DNA of 64,000 nt from JAGXQV01 sp964451375 (GTDB taxonomy: Bacteria; Pseudomonadota; Gammaproteobacteria; Burkholderiales; Sulfuricellaceae), in assembly GCA_964451375.1 (NCBI GenBank), contig CAYVIN010000006.1, positions 35,818-99,817 on the forward strand, written 5' to 3'. Position 1 is the first letter of the stretch; every line of letters starts with the position of its first letter. The notes under the pieces were generated by a model that saw only the letters and a program-made list of their open reading frames with translations, did not search any database and was not told the origin of the DNA. Shown piece by piece: positions 25,511 through 33,643 of the stretch. The position numbers and the translations under genes are program-made.

Positions 25511-26917
25511 ATGCCCTTATCTCCTCCGCGCGTTCTGATATCCGCCGCGCATAAATCCTCCGGGAAAACCACCGTCAGCATCGGGTTATGCGCCGCGTTG
25601 CGCGAACGCGGCGTTAATGTGCAACCTTTCAAAAAAGGCCCCGATTATATCGATCCGATGTGGCTGGGAACCGCCAGTGGGCGTCCGTGCCGAAACCTCG
25701 ACTTTTACCTGATGAACCCGGACGAAATCGGTGCAACCTTTCAACGGCATTCATCGGGTAGCGATTTCAGCCTGATCGAGGGCAACAAGGGGTTGTATGA
25801 CGGTCTCAATCTCGACGGCAGCAACAGCAATGCGGCTTTGGCTACGCTATTAAATGCGCCGGTGGTGCTGGTCATCGATGCGCGCGGCATGACGCGCGGA
25901 ATCGCCCCGTTGATCTTGGGATATCAGGCATTTGACCCGAACATCCGCATCGCCGGCGTGATCCTCAACAAACTGGGTGGAGCGCGCCATGAAAGTAAAT
26001 TACGCGCAGTGATCGAGCATTACACCGACGTGCCGGTGATTGGCGCGGTGCATAACGATCCCCGTCTGGAAATCGTGGAGCGCCACCTGGGTTTGATACC
26101 CAGCAACGAGGCCGACGCCGCCCAGCGACGCACCGCCGAAATCGGCGCAGTGGTCGGCGCGCAGGTCGAGATGGCGCGTCTGGTGGAAATCGCCGATGCC
26201 GCCGGGGTTATGCCCGAATTTAATTTTCCTGCGCGGGAAACCAATTGTGACGCCAAGCTGCCCAAACTCAGGATTGGTCTGGTAAAGGATCAGGCGTTTG
26301 GATTTTATTACGCAGATGACCTCGATGCGCTGGAGGCGGCTGGCGGAGAGTTGGTGATGATAGATTCCCTGCATGATCGTCATCTTCCCGCGTTGGACGG
26401 TCTGTTCATCGGCGGCGGCTTTCCCGAGTTGCTGATGGATGAGTTGGAGGCCAACGACGGGCTTCGCGATGAAATACGTAGCGCCATTGAAGGCGGGCTG
26501 CCGACCTACGCAGAGTGCGGCGGGCTGATGTATCTGGCGCGCACCCTGAGCTGGCAAGGCAAGACCCGCAAGATGGTCGGGGTCATCCCCGGTGATGTCG
26601 TGATGCACCCCAAACCGGTGGGGCGCGGCTACGTGCGCCTCAAGGAAACCGCCGCCCATCCCTGGCCGGCGGTTGCCGGTGAGGCCCCCGGCGCGGAGCG
26701 TCCTGCCCATGAGTTTCATTATTCCAGCCTCGACAACCTGCCGCCCGGCCTGGACTATGCGTATGAGGTGAAACGCGGCATGGGAATCGACGGCCAACGC
26801 GATGGCTTGGTGATAAATAACCTGCTCGCTTCGTACACCCACTTTCGCAGTTTACACGGCTATAACTGGGCGCGACGTTTCATCACGTTCGTGCGGCGCA
26901 TCAAACAAACAGCCTGA
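25511..26917 (+). CDS. dsrN: DsrN, siroheme amidase (cobyrinate a,c-diamide synthase-like)
   Basis: A 468-residue CbiA/CobB-type amidotransferase. The N-terminal P-loop domain has SAAHKSSGKTT at residues 9-19, and the C-terminal class I glutamine amidotransferase domain has the nucleophile in YAECGGLMYL near residue 336. DsrN amidates siroheme to the siro-amide form found in DsrAB. The ATG at 25511 starts MPLSPPRVLISAAHKSSG; a TTG at 25472 would add 13 residues read through the terminator stem. The gene is separated from dsrP by that terminator, so readthrough or a separate promoter must supply it. Confidence 0.94.
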   Translation: MPLSPPRVLISAAHKSSGKTTVSIGLCAALRERGVNVQPFKKGPDYIDPMWLGTASGRPCRNLDFYLMNPDEIGATFQRHSSGSDFSLIEGNKGLYDGLNLDGSNSNAALATLLNAPVVLVIDARGMTRGIAPLILGYQAFDPNIRIAGVILNKLGGARHESKLRAVIEHYTDVPVIGAVHNDPRLEIVERHLGLIPSNEADAAQRRTAEIGAVVGAQVEMARLVEIADAAGVMPEFNFPARETNCDAKLPKLRIGLVKDQAFGFYYADDLDALEAAGGELVMIDSLHDRHLPALDGLFIGGGFPELLMDELEANDGLRDEIRSAIEGGLPTYAECGGLMYLARTLSWQGKTRKMVGVIPGDVVMHPKPVGRGYVRLKETAAHPWPAVAGEAPGAERPAHEFHYSSLDNLPPGLDYAYEVKRGMGIDGQRDGLVINNLLASYTHFRSLHGYNWARRFITFVRRIKQTA

Positions 26918-26996
26918 GACGCTGCGTCCTGACTGTCCGGCAACCTCCGTCGGGCCACTCTTCCAAACAAACCACTATCCTGAAAGGAGCTTCAAA

Positions 26997-27347
26997 ATGA
27001 TTACCGTAACCACCCAGGCTGTCGCCCAAATCCGCGAAGCGGCGACCCAGAACGACGCTGCCGGCATGGCCCTGCGTATCGCCGCACGACGTGAAGCCGA
27101 CGGCTCGATCCAGTACGGAATGGGATTTGACGACACCCGCGAAGGTGATGTCGAAATTGATGCAGAAGGCCAGATCGTTCTGGTGTCGCCCGTCCATGCG
27201 GAATTGTTGAACGGCGCAACGCTGGATTACGTCGAGTTACAACCCGGTGATTTCCGCTTCATATTCATAAACCCCAATGATACCGGCGCGTGTGCGCCCA
27301 AGCCGGGCGGCGGTGGATGTGGCGGCTGTGGTGGCGGTTGCCACTAA
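26997..27347 (+). CDS. dsrR: DsrR, A-type carrier-like protein with a Gly/Cys-rich tail
   Basis: A 116-residue protein with the HesB/IscA fold (MITVTTQAVAQIREAATQN; LRIAARREADGSIQYGMGFD; GATLDYV...FIFINPND). The first Fe-S ligand Cys of IscA, normally before the QYG segment, is missing (Asp-Gly-Ser-Ile precedes it). The C-terminus carries a tail CAPKPGGGGCGGCGGGCH with four cysteines. Allochromatium DsrR is known for lacking the usual cysteines and acting post-transcriptionally on dsr expression. It lies 79 bases after dsrN with a good AAAGGAGC site. No dsrS follows. Confidence 0.9.
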   Translation: MITVTTQAVAQIREAATQNDAAGMALRIAARREADGSIQYGMGFDDTREGDVEIDAEGQIVLVSPVHAELLNGATLDYVELQPGDFRFIFINPNDTGACAPKPGGGGCGGCGGGCH

Positions 27348-27431
27348 GCGGATTGGCGAGGCCTGCCCCGGATAGGGTAACTCTGACTTGCCGAAGCCGT
27401 TTTACCCTCGCCAACGCCACCCCGCAAAGAC

Positions 27432-27463
27432 AAAAAAAATCCCGACTGCAAGGTGCAGCCGGG
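27432..27463 (-). terminator. Intrinsic terminator of the exported-protein operon (minus strand)
   Basis: On the minus strand CCCGGCTGCA-CCT-TGCAGTCGGG (27463-27441) forms a 10-base-pair stem with one G-U pair and is followed by ATTTTTTTTG. On the plus strand the same pair is an A-C mismatch and no T-run follows, so it works in the minus direction. It lies 66 bases beyond the last gene of the three-gene exported-protein unit. Confidence 0.85.
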
Positions 27464-27528
27464 AAGACCTCAAAGGAAAGTTAAGCAATGCGGTGGCGGG
27501 GATTTAACCCCGCCCCAAAACGGCTTTT

Positions 27529-28224
27529 CTATTTCGGGCAACTTACCGAGTAAGTCCACGCCGTACCGGCCTGGCTGCCCACGACCTTGACGTTTACCTT
27601 GGTTGACGCGCCGCAGTACTTCACCGAAGTCGTCGTGCCGTTGGTCACGTAGCCGTTGGTGGTAAACAACGTTTTACCTTCATACGTGACATCCAGCGAA
27701 TCGGGGATGCCGTACATATTGTAGGTCAGGTCAAACGCGCCGCAGGTCATCCCCATCTCGTAGTTCTGGATGTTGGTGCCTTCGCCGCCGCTGCTGGTGC
27801 CCACGCTGCATTTTTGTTCGCCGGTAACCGTGCTGCCGTTGGTCGCCGCGCCGATCCGCCAGGTGCGCCCGTTCCAGCGCGCATCCAGTTGTGGCGCACC
27901 GCTTCCGGTTTGCGTGTAAGCCGTCACGGTCTGGTTGGTATTGAGAATCAGCGTGGTGAATGCGCTGGATGAACCGTTCACCCCGGTATAAATTACCCCG
28001 CCACCGTTTCCGAAACGTCCTGAAACCAGATAGTCCCGTTCCGGTGCAGCGCATTCCCCGCTGGTCGCGGTTTGCCGACCATACACGGTGCTGTTGCCGC
28101 CGTTGGTCAATTCCAGGACATCACACAGATTGTCGAAGGTCAGCGTGGTGTCGGCTGCCAGAACAGGGAACGGCAGAGCCAGCAAGACGGCGCTCAGGGT
28201 CGTAATTTGGATGGTTTTTTTCAT
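27529..28224 (-). CDS. Exported protein with a domain shared with its neighbour; function unknown
   Basis: A 231-residue protein with a clear signal peptide (MKKTIQITTLSAVLLALPFP, cleavage after VLAA). The mature region is Ser/Thr/Gly/Asn-rich with about seven cysteines. Residues 28-50 read FDNLCDVLELTNGGNSTVYG, closely echoed in the upstream gene (FADYCDVYQLDHVTPGSTVLYG), so the two share a domain. It lies 12 bases after its neighbour and ends in a Cys-containing VSCPK. I cannot assign a family; an extracellular or envelope-attached structural role is a guess. Confidence 0.85.
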   Translation of the reverse strand: MKKTIQITTLSAVLLALPFPVLAADTTLTFDNLCDVLELTNGGNSTVYGRQTATSGECAAPERDYLVSGRFGNGGGVIYTGVNGSSSAFTTLILNTNQTVTAYTQTGSGAPQLDARWNGRTWRIGAATNGSTVTGEQKCSVGTSSGGEGTNIQNYEMGMTCGAFDLTYNMYGIPDSLDVTYEGKTLFTTNGYVTNGTTTSVKYCGASTKVNVKVVGSQAGTAWTYSVSCPK

Positions 28225-28236
28225 GATCTTCCTCCC

Positions 28237-29109
28237 TTATTGAGCCAAAACGCTTTGCAGCGAAGGCCGGCTTTCACTAGTGCTGAAACTGCCGCCACCG
28301 CCGCCGCTGACAGGGGCAAGGCTCCATTTTCCGCTGATCGACTTGGTGATTGTCACGCCATTGCGGGCAGCCCCCTTGGTTGCGCCATAGGCGCTGAAGG
28401 CGCCGCCATAGCCGCTGGTGGCGGAGCCGCCGATAACGCCCAAATCAATGACTTTTACCGCAGAGGCAGGGCCGGCGCCGGTGCTGTAAGCGCCGGAAAG
28501 CTGAACCTGAATCTGGGTTGCGCCGACCAGGATTTCGCCCGCGACGAAAGCATCCGATTCGCAGCCGGACGCGACGTTACGACCATACAACACCGTGCTG
28601 CCGGGCGTCACGTGGTCGAGCTGATATACGTCGCAGTAATCGGCGAAGGTCACCCGGTAGGGTGGGCCGTAATTTGCGGGCTGTACTACCGGGGTAGGCG
28701 TCGGAGTCGGAGTAGGCGTCGGAGTCGGTGCCGGAGTCGGTGCCGGAGTCGGCGTTGGTGCCGGAGTTGCGGCGCGCACACCGGTAAAGCTGCCGCTGCA
28801 GCCTCCCGATGCAACCCAAGTGCCGGAAGCACCGCCCGATGTACTGTTGATGGTTCCGTTAAAAGTAAAACTGTTCACCGTAAGTACGAGTGCCCCATCC
28901 TGCGCGACACTGCCGCTGCCGGTTCCTGAACCAAAACGGTTTGAAGAAAGCGTAGAGCTAACGCCGCCGGTAGAGGTGATTACAGCCGTCCAGCTCCCGG
29001 AGTCGCAGCCGGAATAACTCCCGGAATAGGAGCCGGAGAAATCGGCAGCCACCGCAGTAGACACGACGAGGAAGAACGTCAGGATGTAATGTATCGTCAA
29101 TTTTTTCAT
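28237..29109 (-). CDS. Exported two-part protein with a Pro-Thr linker; function unknown
   Basis: A 290-residue protein. A signal peptide (MKKLTIHYILTFFLVVSTAVAA) is followed by a Gly/Ser-rich N-terminal domain with FSGSYSGSYSGCDSGSWTAV and a disulfide-like second Cys (GGCSGSFTGV), then a linker of alternating Ala/Pro/Thr (residues ~114-140). The C-terminal domain shares CDVxxL...STVxYGR with the next gene. The linker resembles those in secreted modular enzymes and adhesins. It is the middle gene of a three-gene unit, 10 bases after the outer-membrane barrel gene. Confidence 0.85.
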   Translation of the reverse strand: MKKLTIHYILTFFLVVSTAVAADFSGSYSGSYSGCDSGSWTAVITSTGGVSSTLSSNRFGSGTGSGSVAQDGALVLTVNSFTFNGTINSTSGGASGTWVASGGCSGSFTGVRAATPAPTPTPAPTPAPTPTPTPTPTPTPVVQPANYGPPYRVTFADYCDVYQLDHVTPGSTVLYGRNVASGCESDAFVAGEILVGATQIQVQLSGAYSTGAGPASAVKVIDLGVIGGSATSGYGGAFSAYGATKGAARNGVTITKSISGKWSLAPVSGGGGGSFSTSESRPSLQSVLAQ

Positions 29110-29119
29110 GGTGTTCCCC

Positions 29120-30076
29120 TTAGAACCAGTAGCCGAATTTAACGCTGACGCCTTCGCTCTTGCTGGAGAAAAGGTAGCTAATCCCGGCGCGCATGTATGA
29201 ACGGGACGACATGCCGCTGCGATCCGTGCCGAACGTCACGCCCAATTCGTTGTAGTCGTCGTTATAAATGGGGTCGCCCCAGTAGTGGGTGTTGATCAAC
29301 GAAACCTGCATACCAAGACGTTTTTCAGCGAGCGTGACGGGGGTGGAATACATCAACCCGTTGCGCGCCACCCAATTGTTCTGCGAAGTGCGTCCGCCGG
29401 TAACGGTGGCGTTCATCCCGGAAGTGGAAATGTAGCCGAGCATGTTGCCGATGGATAACGTACCGGACGCCAACTCCAGGTTGTAAACGCTGGTCAGGCC
29501 GGTGTTGTACAGGTCACCGCTCTTGCCGACCCCGTATTCGTCGGATTCGACGCGGGTGTAAAGGAACGATGGGGTGATCGACCACTCATCGTTAATCGGG
29601 AAGCGATAATCCAGCCCGGCGCCGACATGGGTGTGATCGCCTTGCGGATTGCTGGTGACGGTAATCGGCAGACGTAGCGTGAGAACGCGGCGCGGATCAA
29701 GGTCGGGGCGTACCGTATAGGTGAGCGGGACGCTGTAAACCTTGCTGGTGACGCCTTCGCTGCGGAACTGACTGCCGCTGACCACCAGGCCGACCACGCC
29801 GGATAACCAGGCGCTTTTTTCCGCCTGAATTTCCGGCTTGAGCGCTTTGTCGGTAGCGACATCAAGCGCGCCGGCAAAAGTATTGTCCACGTTGACCGAA
29901 GCCGTACTCGACGGACTGCCGATCAATGCGGAAGTTGAACCGATGACACCCGCCGGTTTGATCGGGGTCATTCCCCCCAAACCGAGTGCATCGCCAATGC
30001 TGGCGGAACTTGCCACCCCGCTGACGGAGAGAAGTGCAAGCCCGACCGAATAGCCCAACACGGATGAATTTTTCAT
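29120..30076 (-). CDS. Outer-membrane beta-barrel protein, unknown specificity
   Basis: A 318-residue exported protein. The signal peptide MKNSSVLGYSVGLALLSVSG runs to about SASS; the mature part is rich in alternating aromatic/hydrophobic strands and ends in a terminal Phe (VKFGYWF), the C-terminal signature of outer-membrane barrels. Segments such as VGAGLDYRFPINDEWSITPS and YMRAGISYLFSS look like barrel strands. The start at 30076 has a purine-rich site; an in-frame GTG/ATG region to 30154 lacks one. First gene of the unit with the two exported proteins, which may use or decorate this barrel. Confidence 0.82.
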   Translation of the reverse strand: MKNSSVLGYSVGLALLSVSGVASSASIGDALGLGGMTPIKPAGVIGSTSALIGSPSSTASVNVDNTFAGALDVATDKALKPEIQAEKSAWLSGVVGLVVSGSQFRSEGVTSKVYSVPLTYTVRPDLDPRRVLTLRLPITVTSNPQGDHTHVGAGLDYRFPINDEWSITPSFLYTRVESDEYGVGKSGDLYNTGLTSVYNLELASGTLSIGNMLGYISTSGMNATVTGGRTSQNNWVARNGLMYSTPVTLAEKRLGMQVSLINTHYWGDPIYNDDYNELGVTFGTDRSGMSSRSYMRAGISYLFSSKSEGVSVKFGYWF

Positions 30077-30225
30077 ATTGATTTCCCTTGGTGTTGAATT
30101 GCGAAGGTAAGGTGATACCCTACCATTGTCGTAGGGGTGAGGGTAGGGGGGCAAGGGGAAATGCCGCTCAATTTGATCAGGATATTTCCCTAATAATAAG
30201 CGAGGAATAGTCCCGAAAAGTGCGC

Positions 30226-31665
30226 TTATTTCTCCATCCCGTAACGCAGCAGCTTGCCCCGCAACCCGACGCGCGACAGTCCCAGCTCGCGGGCAGCGGC
30301 GGATTTGTTCCAGCGGTGGCGGATCAGGGTTTCCTTGAGCAGGCGTTTTTCCAGTTCTTCCATGCGCTCCTTGAGCGGCCCCTCGCCGGTGGTGAGTATC
30401 GCCAGCGCCTCTTCCTGGCCTTCCCCGGCGGCTTGCAGGACGCGCGGCGAAAGTAGCTCCGCGCCCAGTTCCGGATGGTCGCCCAGCGCCAGCATCCGCA
30501 CCACTTCATTGTGTAATTCGCGCACGTTGCCCGGCCAGTGATAGGCCAGCATCGCCGCCCGCGCCTCGTCGGTGAAACCCCGGCAAGGCTTGTCCAGCGC
30601 GCCCATCGCTTCTCCGAGCAAATGTTCGGCGAGCGGCGCGATATCGCAGGGACGGCTGCGCAACGGCGGCATGTGCAGCGAAAAAGTGGTCAGCCGATAA
30701 TACAAATCCTCGCGAAAACGCCCCTTGCGGACTTCTTCTTCGAGGTCGCGGTTGGTCGCCGCGATGATGCGCACGTCCACCTGGCGGGTGCGGGAACTCC
30801 CCAGCGGGCGGATTTCGCCTTCCTGCAAAACCCGCAGCAGCTTGACCTGGAAAGCCGGCGAGGTTTCGCTCACCTCATCGAGAAAAATCGTCCCCCCGTC
30901 GGCCTGCTCGAACAGCCCGATGCGGTTCTCGAATGCGCCGGTGAAAGCGCCGCGCTTATGCCCGAACAACTCGGATTCGAGCAGCGTATCGGCAAGCGCA
31001 CCGCAGTTTTCGATCACAAAAGTTTTGTCGGCGCGGCTGCTGCCGTAGTGGATGGCGTGCGCCAGCAACTCCTTGCCGGTGCCCGATTCGCCGCTGATCA
31101 GGATGGAAATGTCATAAGGCGCGATACGCCGCGCGGTCTCACACACCGCATTCAGCGGGCTGTCCGGGGCGCGCACCAGGCGCAGGAAATCGTAAAAGTT
31201 GCGTAGTGTTTCGCGTTTGGCCAGCACCCGTTTGCGCAGCACCGGCGCGGTGGCGCGGATTTCGAGGGACGCCTGCTGGTTTTCCATTTGCAGGCGGAAT
31301 AACTGGGCCGCTGCGCGCACGTTAAGCAGTAACGATTCGGGCCGCCACGGCTTGGTGATGTATTGATAAATTCCCGCATCGTTGATGCCGGCGATAATGT
31401 CCTCGGTCTCGGTATAACCGGAAATGATGATGCGCACGATATCCGGCCACTGTTCGCGCACCTGCTTCAGAAAAGCCACCCCGCTGACGCCGGGCATCCG
31501 CTGGTCGCACAGGATCACATGAATGGTTTCCTGTTCCAGAACGGTCTGCGCATCTCCCGCCCCGGAGGCCGTGTAAACCTCGAATTCTTCTTCCAGCGTA
31601 CGGCGCAGCGATTCCTGCGAACGGATTTCGTCATCGACGATGAGAACGGCGGGGAGGGTGGTCAT
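30226..31665 (-). CDS. Sigma-54-dependent response regulator, HupR/HoxA-like
   Basis: A 479-residue NtrC-type regulator. The receiver domain (1-~125) has the phospho-acceptor Asp in VILCDQRMPGVSG and the conserved Lys in YITKPWRP. The AAA+ domain has Walker A GESGTGKE, the sigma-54 contact loop GAFTGA and Walker B GTIFLDEVSE. A FIS-type helix-turn-helix ends it (NKSAAARELGLSRVGLRGKL). Wording of the linker (FYDFLRLVRAPDSPLNAVCE) is close to HupR/HoxA, regulators of hydrogenase genes; no hydrogenase or partner kinase is in the window. Its 3' end faces the exported-protein unit transcribed in the same direction. Confidence 0.9.
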   Translation of the reverse strand: MTTLPAVLIVDDEIRSQESLRRTLEEEFEVYTASGAGDAQTVLEQETIHVILCDQRMPGVSGVAFLKQVREQWPDIVRIIISGYTETEDIIAGINDAGIYQYITKPWRPESLLLNVRAAAQLFRLQMENQQASLEIRATAPVLRKRVLAKRETLRNFYDFLRLVRAPDSPLNAVCETARRIAPYDISILISGESGTGKELLAHAIHYGSSRADKTFVIENCGALADTLLESELFGHKRGAFTGAFENRIGLFEQADGGTIFLDEVSETSPAFQVKLLRVLQEGEIRPLGSSRTRQVDVRIIAATNRDLEEEVRKGRFREDLYYRLTTFSLHMPPLRSRPCDIAPLAEHLLGEAMGALDKPCRGFTDEARAAMLAYHWPGNVRELHNEVVRMLALGDHPELGAELLSPRVLQAAGEGQEEALAILTTGEGPLKERMEELEKRLLKETLIRHRWNKSAAARELGLSRVGLRGKLLRYGMEK

Positions 31666-31830
31666 GCGGCGATTATAACGCGGCCCGGCATGGGTTAAAG
31701 CGCACGGCGCATCGGGAAAGCGCCGCTAGCTTTTCGGGAGGCCTGAAGGTGCAAGAACCTGGAAGGCGATGTGATCAAACGGACGTTGATCTACGTCCCT
31801 GCCCGGAACGCCGCGCTGGTATTGGCTCAC

Positions 31831-31890
31831 AGGGCATGTTCCCGTCCCTTGGGTGTGACGGTGATAGTGATTACTAACTGCCTCGGGTGG
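31831..31890. repeat. Dispersed repeat, copy 1 (CCCGTCCC...GATTACTAAC type)
   Basis: About 60 bases align, by eye with roughly a quarter mismatches, to 38711-38771. The shared core is CCCGTCCC-TGG then ACGGTGATAGNGATTNCTAACT and CGGGTGG. A shorter related word (GGTGTTAGTGATTACT) is at 6837-6852. It lies in the 485-base gap 31666-32150, which otherwise holds a toxin relic and an operator. Confidence 0.5.
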
Positions 31891-31986
31891 GGACGATGTG
31901 GCGGGTTTTCCGCCCGTTGAAAGTTCAGTCGCCTCACCGTGGGGTATCCGAGCCGGAATGTCTTCCAGCGCCTCCCTTACGCTGAT

Positions 31987-32046
31987 GTTGCCCGCCTCGA
32001 AATGAAAGCAAATGCGCCATCGGTCGTTGATGCGGATGCCGTGTAG
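31987..32046 (-). pseudogene. HigB-type toxin relic
   Basis: About 20 residues on the minus strand, LHGIRINDRWRICFHFEAGN, match the C-terminal core of HigB plasmid-maintenance toxins, whose consensus is SIRINDQWRICFRW. Upstream and downstream the frame continues without HigB similarity, so both ends of the gene are gone. No antitoxin is seen. Remaining sequence in the 31666-32150 gap shows no convincing gene. Confidence 0.55.
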
Positions 32047-32081
32047 GCAGGGGCGGATTGGACAACTGTTTTCTCCCGGTA

Positions 32082-32124
32082 TTGACACTCTGATATGCAG
32101 AGCGTTAAACTCTGCATATCAGAG
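32082..32124 (+). promoter_or_regulatory. Promoter with a perfect 15-base inverted repeat operator
   Basis: CTCTGATATGCAGAG at 32088-32102 and its exact complement CTCTGCATATCAGAG at 32110-32124 are separated by CGTTAAA. Each arm is itself nearly symmetric (CTCTG-N5-CAGAG). A consensus -35 TTGACA at 32082-32087 abuts the first arm; a -10-like TTAAAC at 32105-32110 is 17 bases on and falls in the spacer. A strong operator for a dimer-of-dimers regulator is implied. The winged-helix protein encoded at 33644-33979 in the same operon is the obvious candidate repressor. Confidence 0.7.
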
Positions 32125-32150
32125 TTGTTAATGTTTCAGGAGTTTAAGCC

Positions 32151-33197
32151 ATGTCCGAATCCGCTTTACGCCAGCTCGATGCGATCCATTCGATGCTTTC
32201 GGCGGGCCACCGCAATTTGCGTGTCGAGCGCCACAGCCTGATTTTATGGGGCGTGGCGGGTGGCGCTTTGCTGCTCCTTAGCGAATTTATCCTCACCCCT
32301 GAGCAGTTTCCCGAGTTGGCGGAGCGCGCGGTTGCCTGGCTGGTGTTGTTGTGTGTGGTGCTGGGCGGGGTGGGGTATGCCGATTGGCGGCTCACCCGGC
32401 GCGTCAAGGAGGCGCGCGACGAAGCCTGGTCGTTTATCCACCGCCAGGTGCTCAAGGTGTGGTGGATGTTGATGGGCATGGGGATTTTGCTGACTTTCGC
32501 GATGTTTTTTTTCGGCGGCGGTTACATGCTCTACGCCGCCTGGCTGGTGTTGTTGGGGCTGGGGTTGTACGTCCACGGGCTGTTTTCCGAGGAATTGTTG
32601 GAATGGGCGGGGGTCATGACTATCCTGGTCGGCATCACCTGTCTGGCGGCGCGCCTGCCGATGGAAACCATGCGCTGGCTGGACGCTTCGGTATTCGGCG
32701 TCGGCCTGCCGTTGCTGGCTGCCTTGCTGGATCGCGGGCGCGCCCGAGCCTTGCCGCACCGCCTTGCGCAAAGCCTGGGCTGGCTGGCGCTGGTCGTTGC
32801 GTTGCCGCTGTTTGCCCATCGCTGGGCGGGGGCTGCGCCGCTGCCCGACGCCCCGCTGATTCCGCTTGCCGCGTTGTCCGCCCAAACGGATTTGTCCGGG
32901 CCGCGCATCGTGGTTCTCCCGGCGGGAACCGAGGTGCCGGTCGCCTTTGAACTCTCCGGCGATATTTTCGACGCCAGCCGCAAACCGGTGTTGCCGCTGA
33001 CGCTTGCCTATCCCATCGAAGTGTTGATGAGGGACGGCAAACTCACCGGCGATGTGCGGCGCGTCGGCGGCGACTGGCAAAAAGCCCGGGAGGCGCGCTG
33101 GATATCCATCCCCTGGATAAAAGCCGAATTAGCCCCGGCAGTCGGCCCGCAGGTGCGCGCCAGCCTGATCGTGGACTTTCACGGCGCACCGCGCTGA
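32151..33197 (+). CDS. Multi-spanning membrane protein of unknown function
   Basis: A 348-residue protein with a short cytoplasmic N-terminus (MSESALRQLDAIHSML, which could bind a partner) and about six to seven transmembrane segments up to residue ~225 (WGVAGGALLLLSEFIL; VLLCVVLGGVGY; WMLMGMGILLTFAMFFF; LVVALPLFAHRW). A soluble ~110-residue C-terminal domain follows, probably periplasmic. I do not recognise the family. First gene of an operon with a lipoprotein, a winged-helix regulator and a TonB-like protein, behind the operator at 32088-32124 and a good AGGAG site. Confidence 0.85.
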   Translation: MSESALRQLDAIHSMLSAGHRNLRVERHSLILWGVAGGALLLLSEFILTPEQFPELAERAVAWLVLLCVVLGGVGYADWRLTRRVKEARDEAWSFIHRQVLKVWWMLMGMGILLTFAMFFFGGGYMLYAAWLVLLGLGLYVHGLFSEELLEWAGVMTILVGITCLAARLPMETMRWLDASVFGVGLPLLAALLDRGRARALPHRLAQSLGWLALVVALPLFAHRWAGAAPLPDAPLIPLAALSAQTDLSGPRIVVLPAGTEVPVAFELSGDIFDASRKPVLPLTLAYPIEVLMRDGKLTGDVRRVGGDWQKAREARWISIPWIKAELAPAVGPQVRASLIVDFHGAPR

Positions 33198-33230
33198 TCC
33201 ATTTTCCCAACCCAAAAAAGGAGTCCCACC

Positions 33231-33635
33231 ATGAAACTGCTGAACCCCGCTCTGATCATTGCCGCCTGTCTGACGCTGCCCGGCTGCGCCAGCCTGTTTC
33301 CGCCGACCGCGCAGGATCTGGCAAAAATACCGGTGGTGCGTTTCGGTGAAAACGCCCCAGCCAGCGGCGAATTCGTAATGTTTTATCCGAAAGGCGCGGC
33401 GTTGCCGGTAACCGCCGCCGTGGCCGGTAATCTGCTCAGCGAAAACGTGAGTGTCACGCTGCAACCTTCGGTCAATCGCGACATCTATCAATACCAGCAA
33501 TGGGTGAGCTTCGACGGCAAAACCTGGATAGCGGGGCGCGACGCGCTGGAAACGGCGTTCCGCATCGAAATGCCCGGCTTGAAAGACGGCAAAAACCCCG
33601 GGGGGATGAGCGCCGAATTCAACCTCAAAAAATAG
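33231..33635 (+). CDS. Small lipoprotein of unknown function
   Basis: A 134-residue protein with a lipoprotein signal: MKLLNPALIIAACLTLPGC, lipobox LPGC, followed by Ala-Ser, which favours outer-membrane sorting. The mature domain has strands with YPKGAALPVTAAVAGNLL and the aromatic YQYQQWVSFDGKTW. No known family is evident. An optimal AAGGAG site precedes the ATG. It lies between the membrane protein and the regulator in the same operon, so it may be the outer-membrane partner of the membrane protein. Confidence 0.85.
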   Translation: MKLLNPALIIAACLTLPGCASLFPPTAQDLAKIPVVRFGENAPASGEFVMFYPKGAALPVTAAVAGNLLSENVSVTLQPSVNRDIYQYQQWVSFDGKTWIAGRDALETAFRIEMPGLKDGKNPGGMSAEFNLKK

Positions 33636-33643
33636 GAAGAGAC

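Noticed and set aside
30151..30165. A possible sigma-54 -24/-12 site (GGCAT...TTGC) before the outer-membrane barrel gene
   Set aside because: The GG and GC are 11 bases apart instead of 10. Sigma-54 promoters rarely tolerate this, so it is not listed despite the nearby sigma-54 regulator.
31726..32088. A 120-codon minus-strand frame treated as a full gene
   Set aside because: Only about 20 residues match HigB. The rest has no similarity and crosses the dispersed repeat, so it is listed as a relic.
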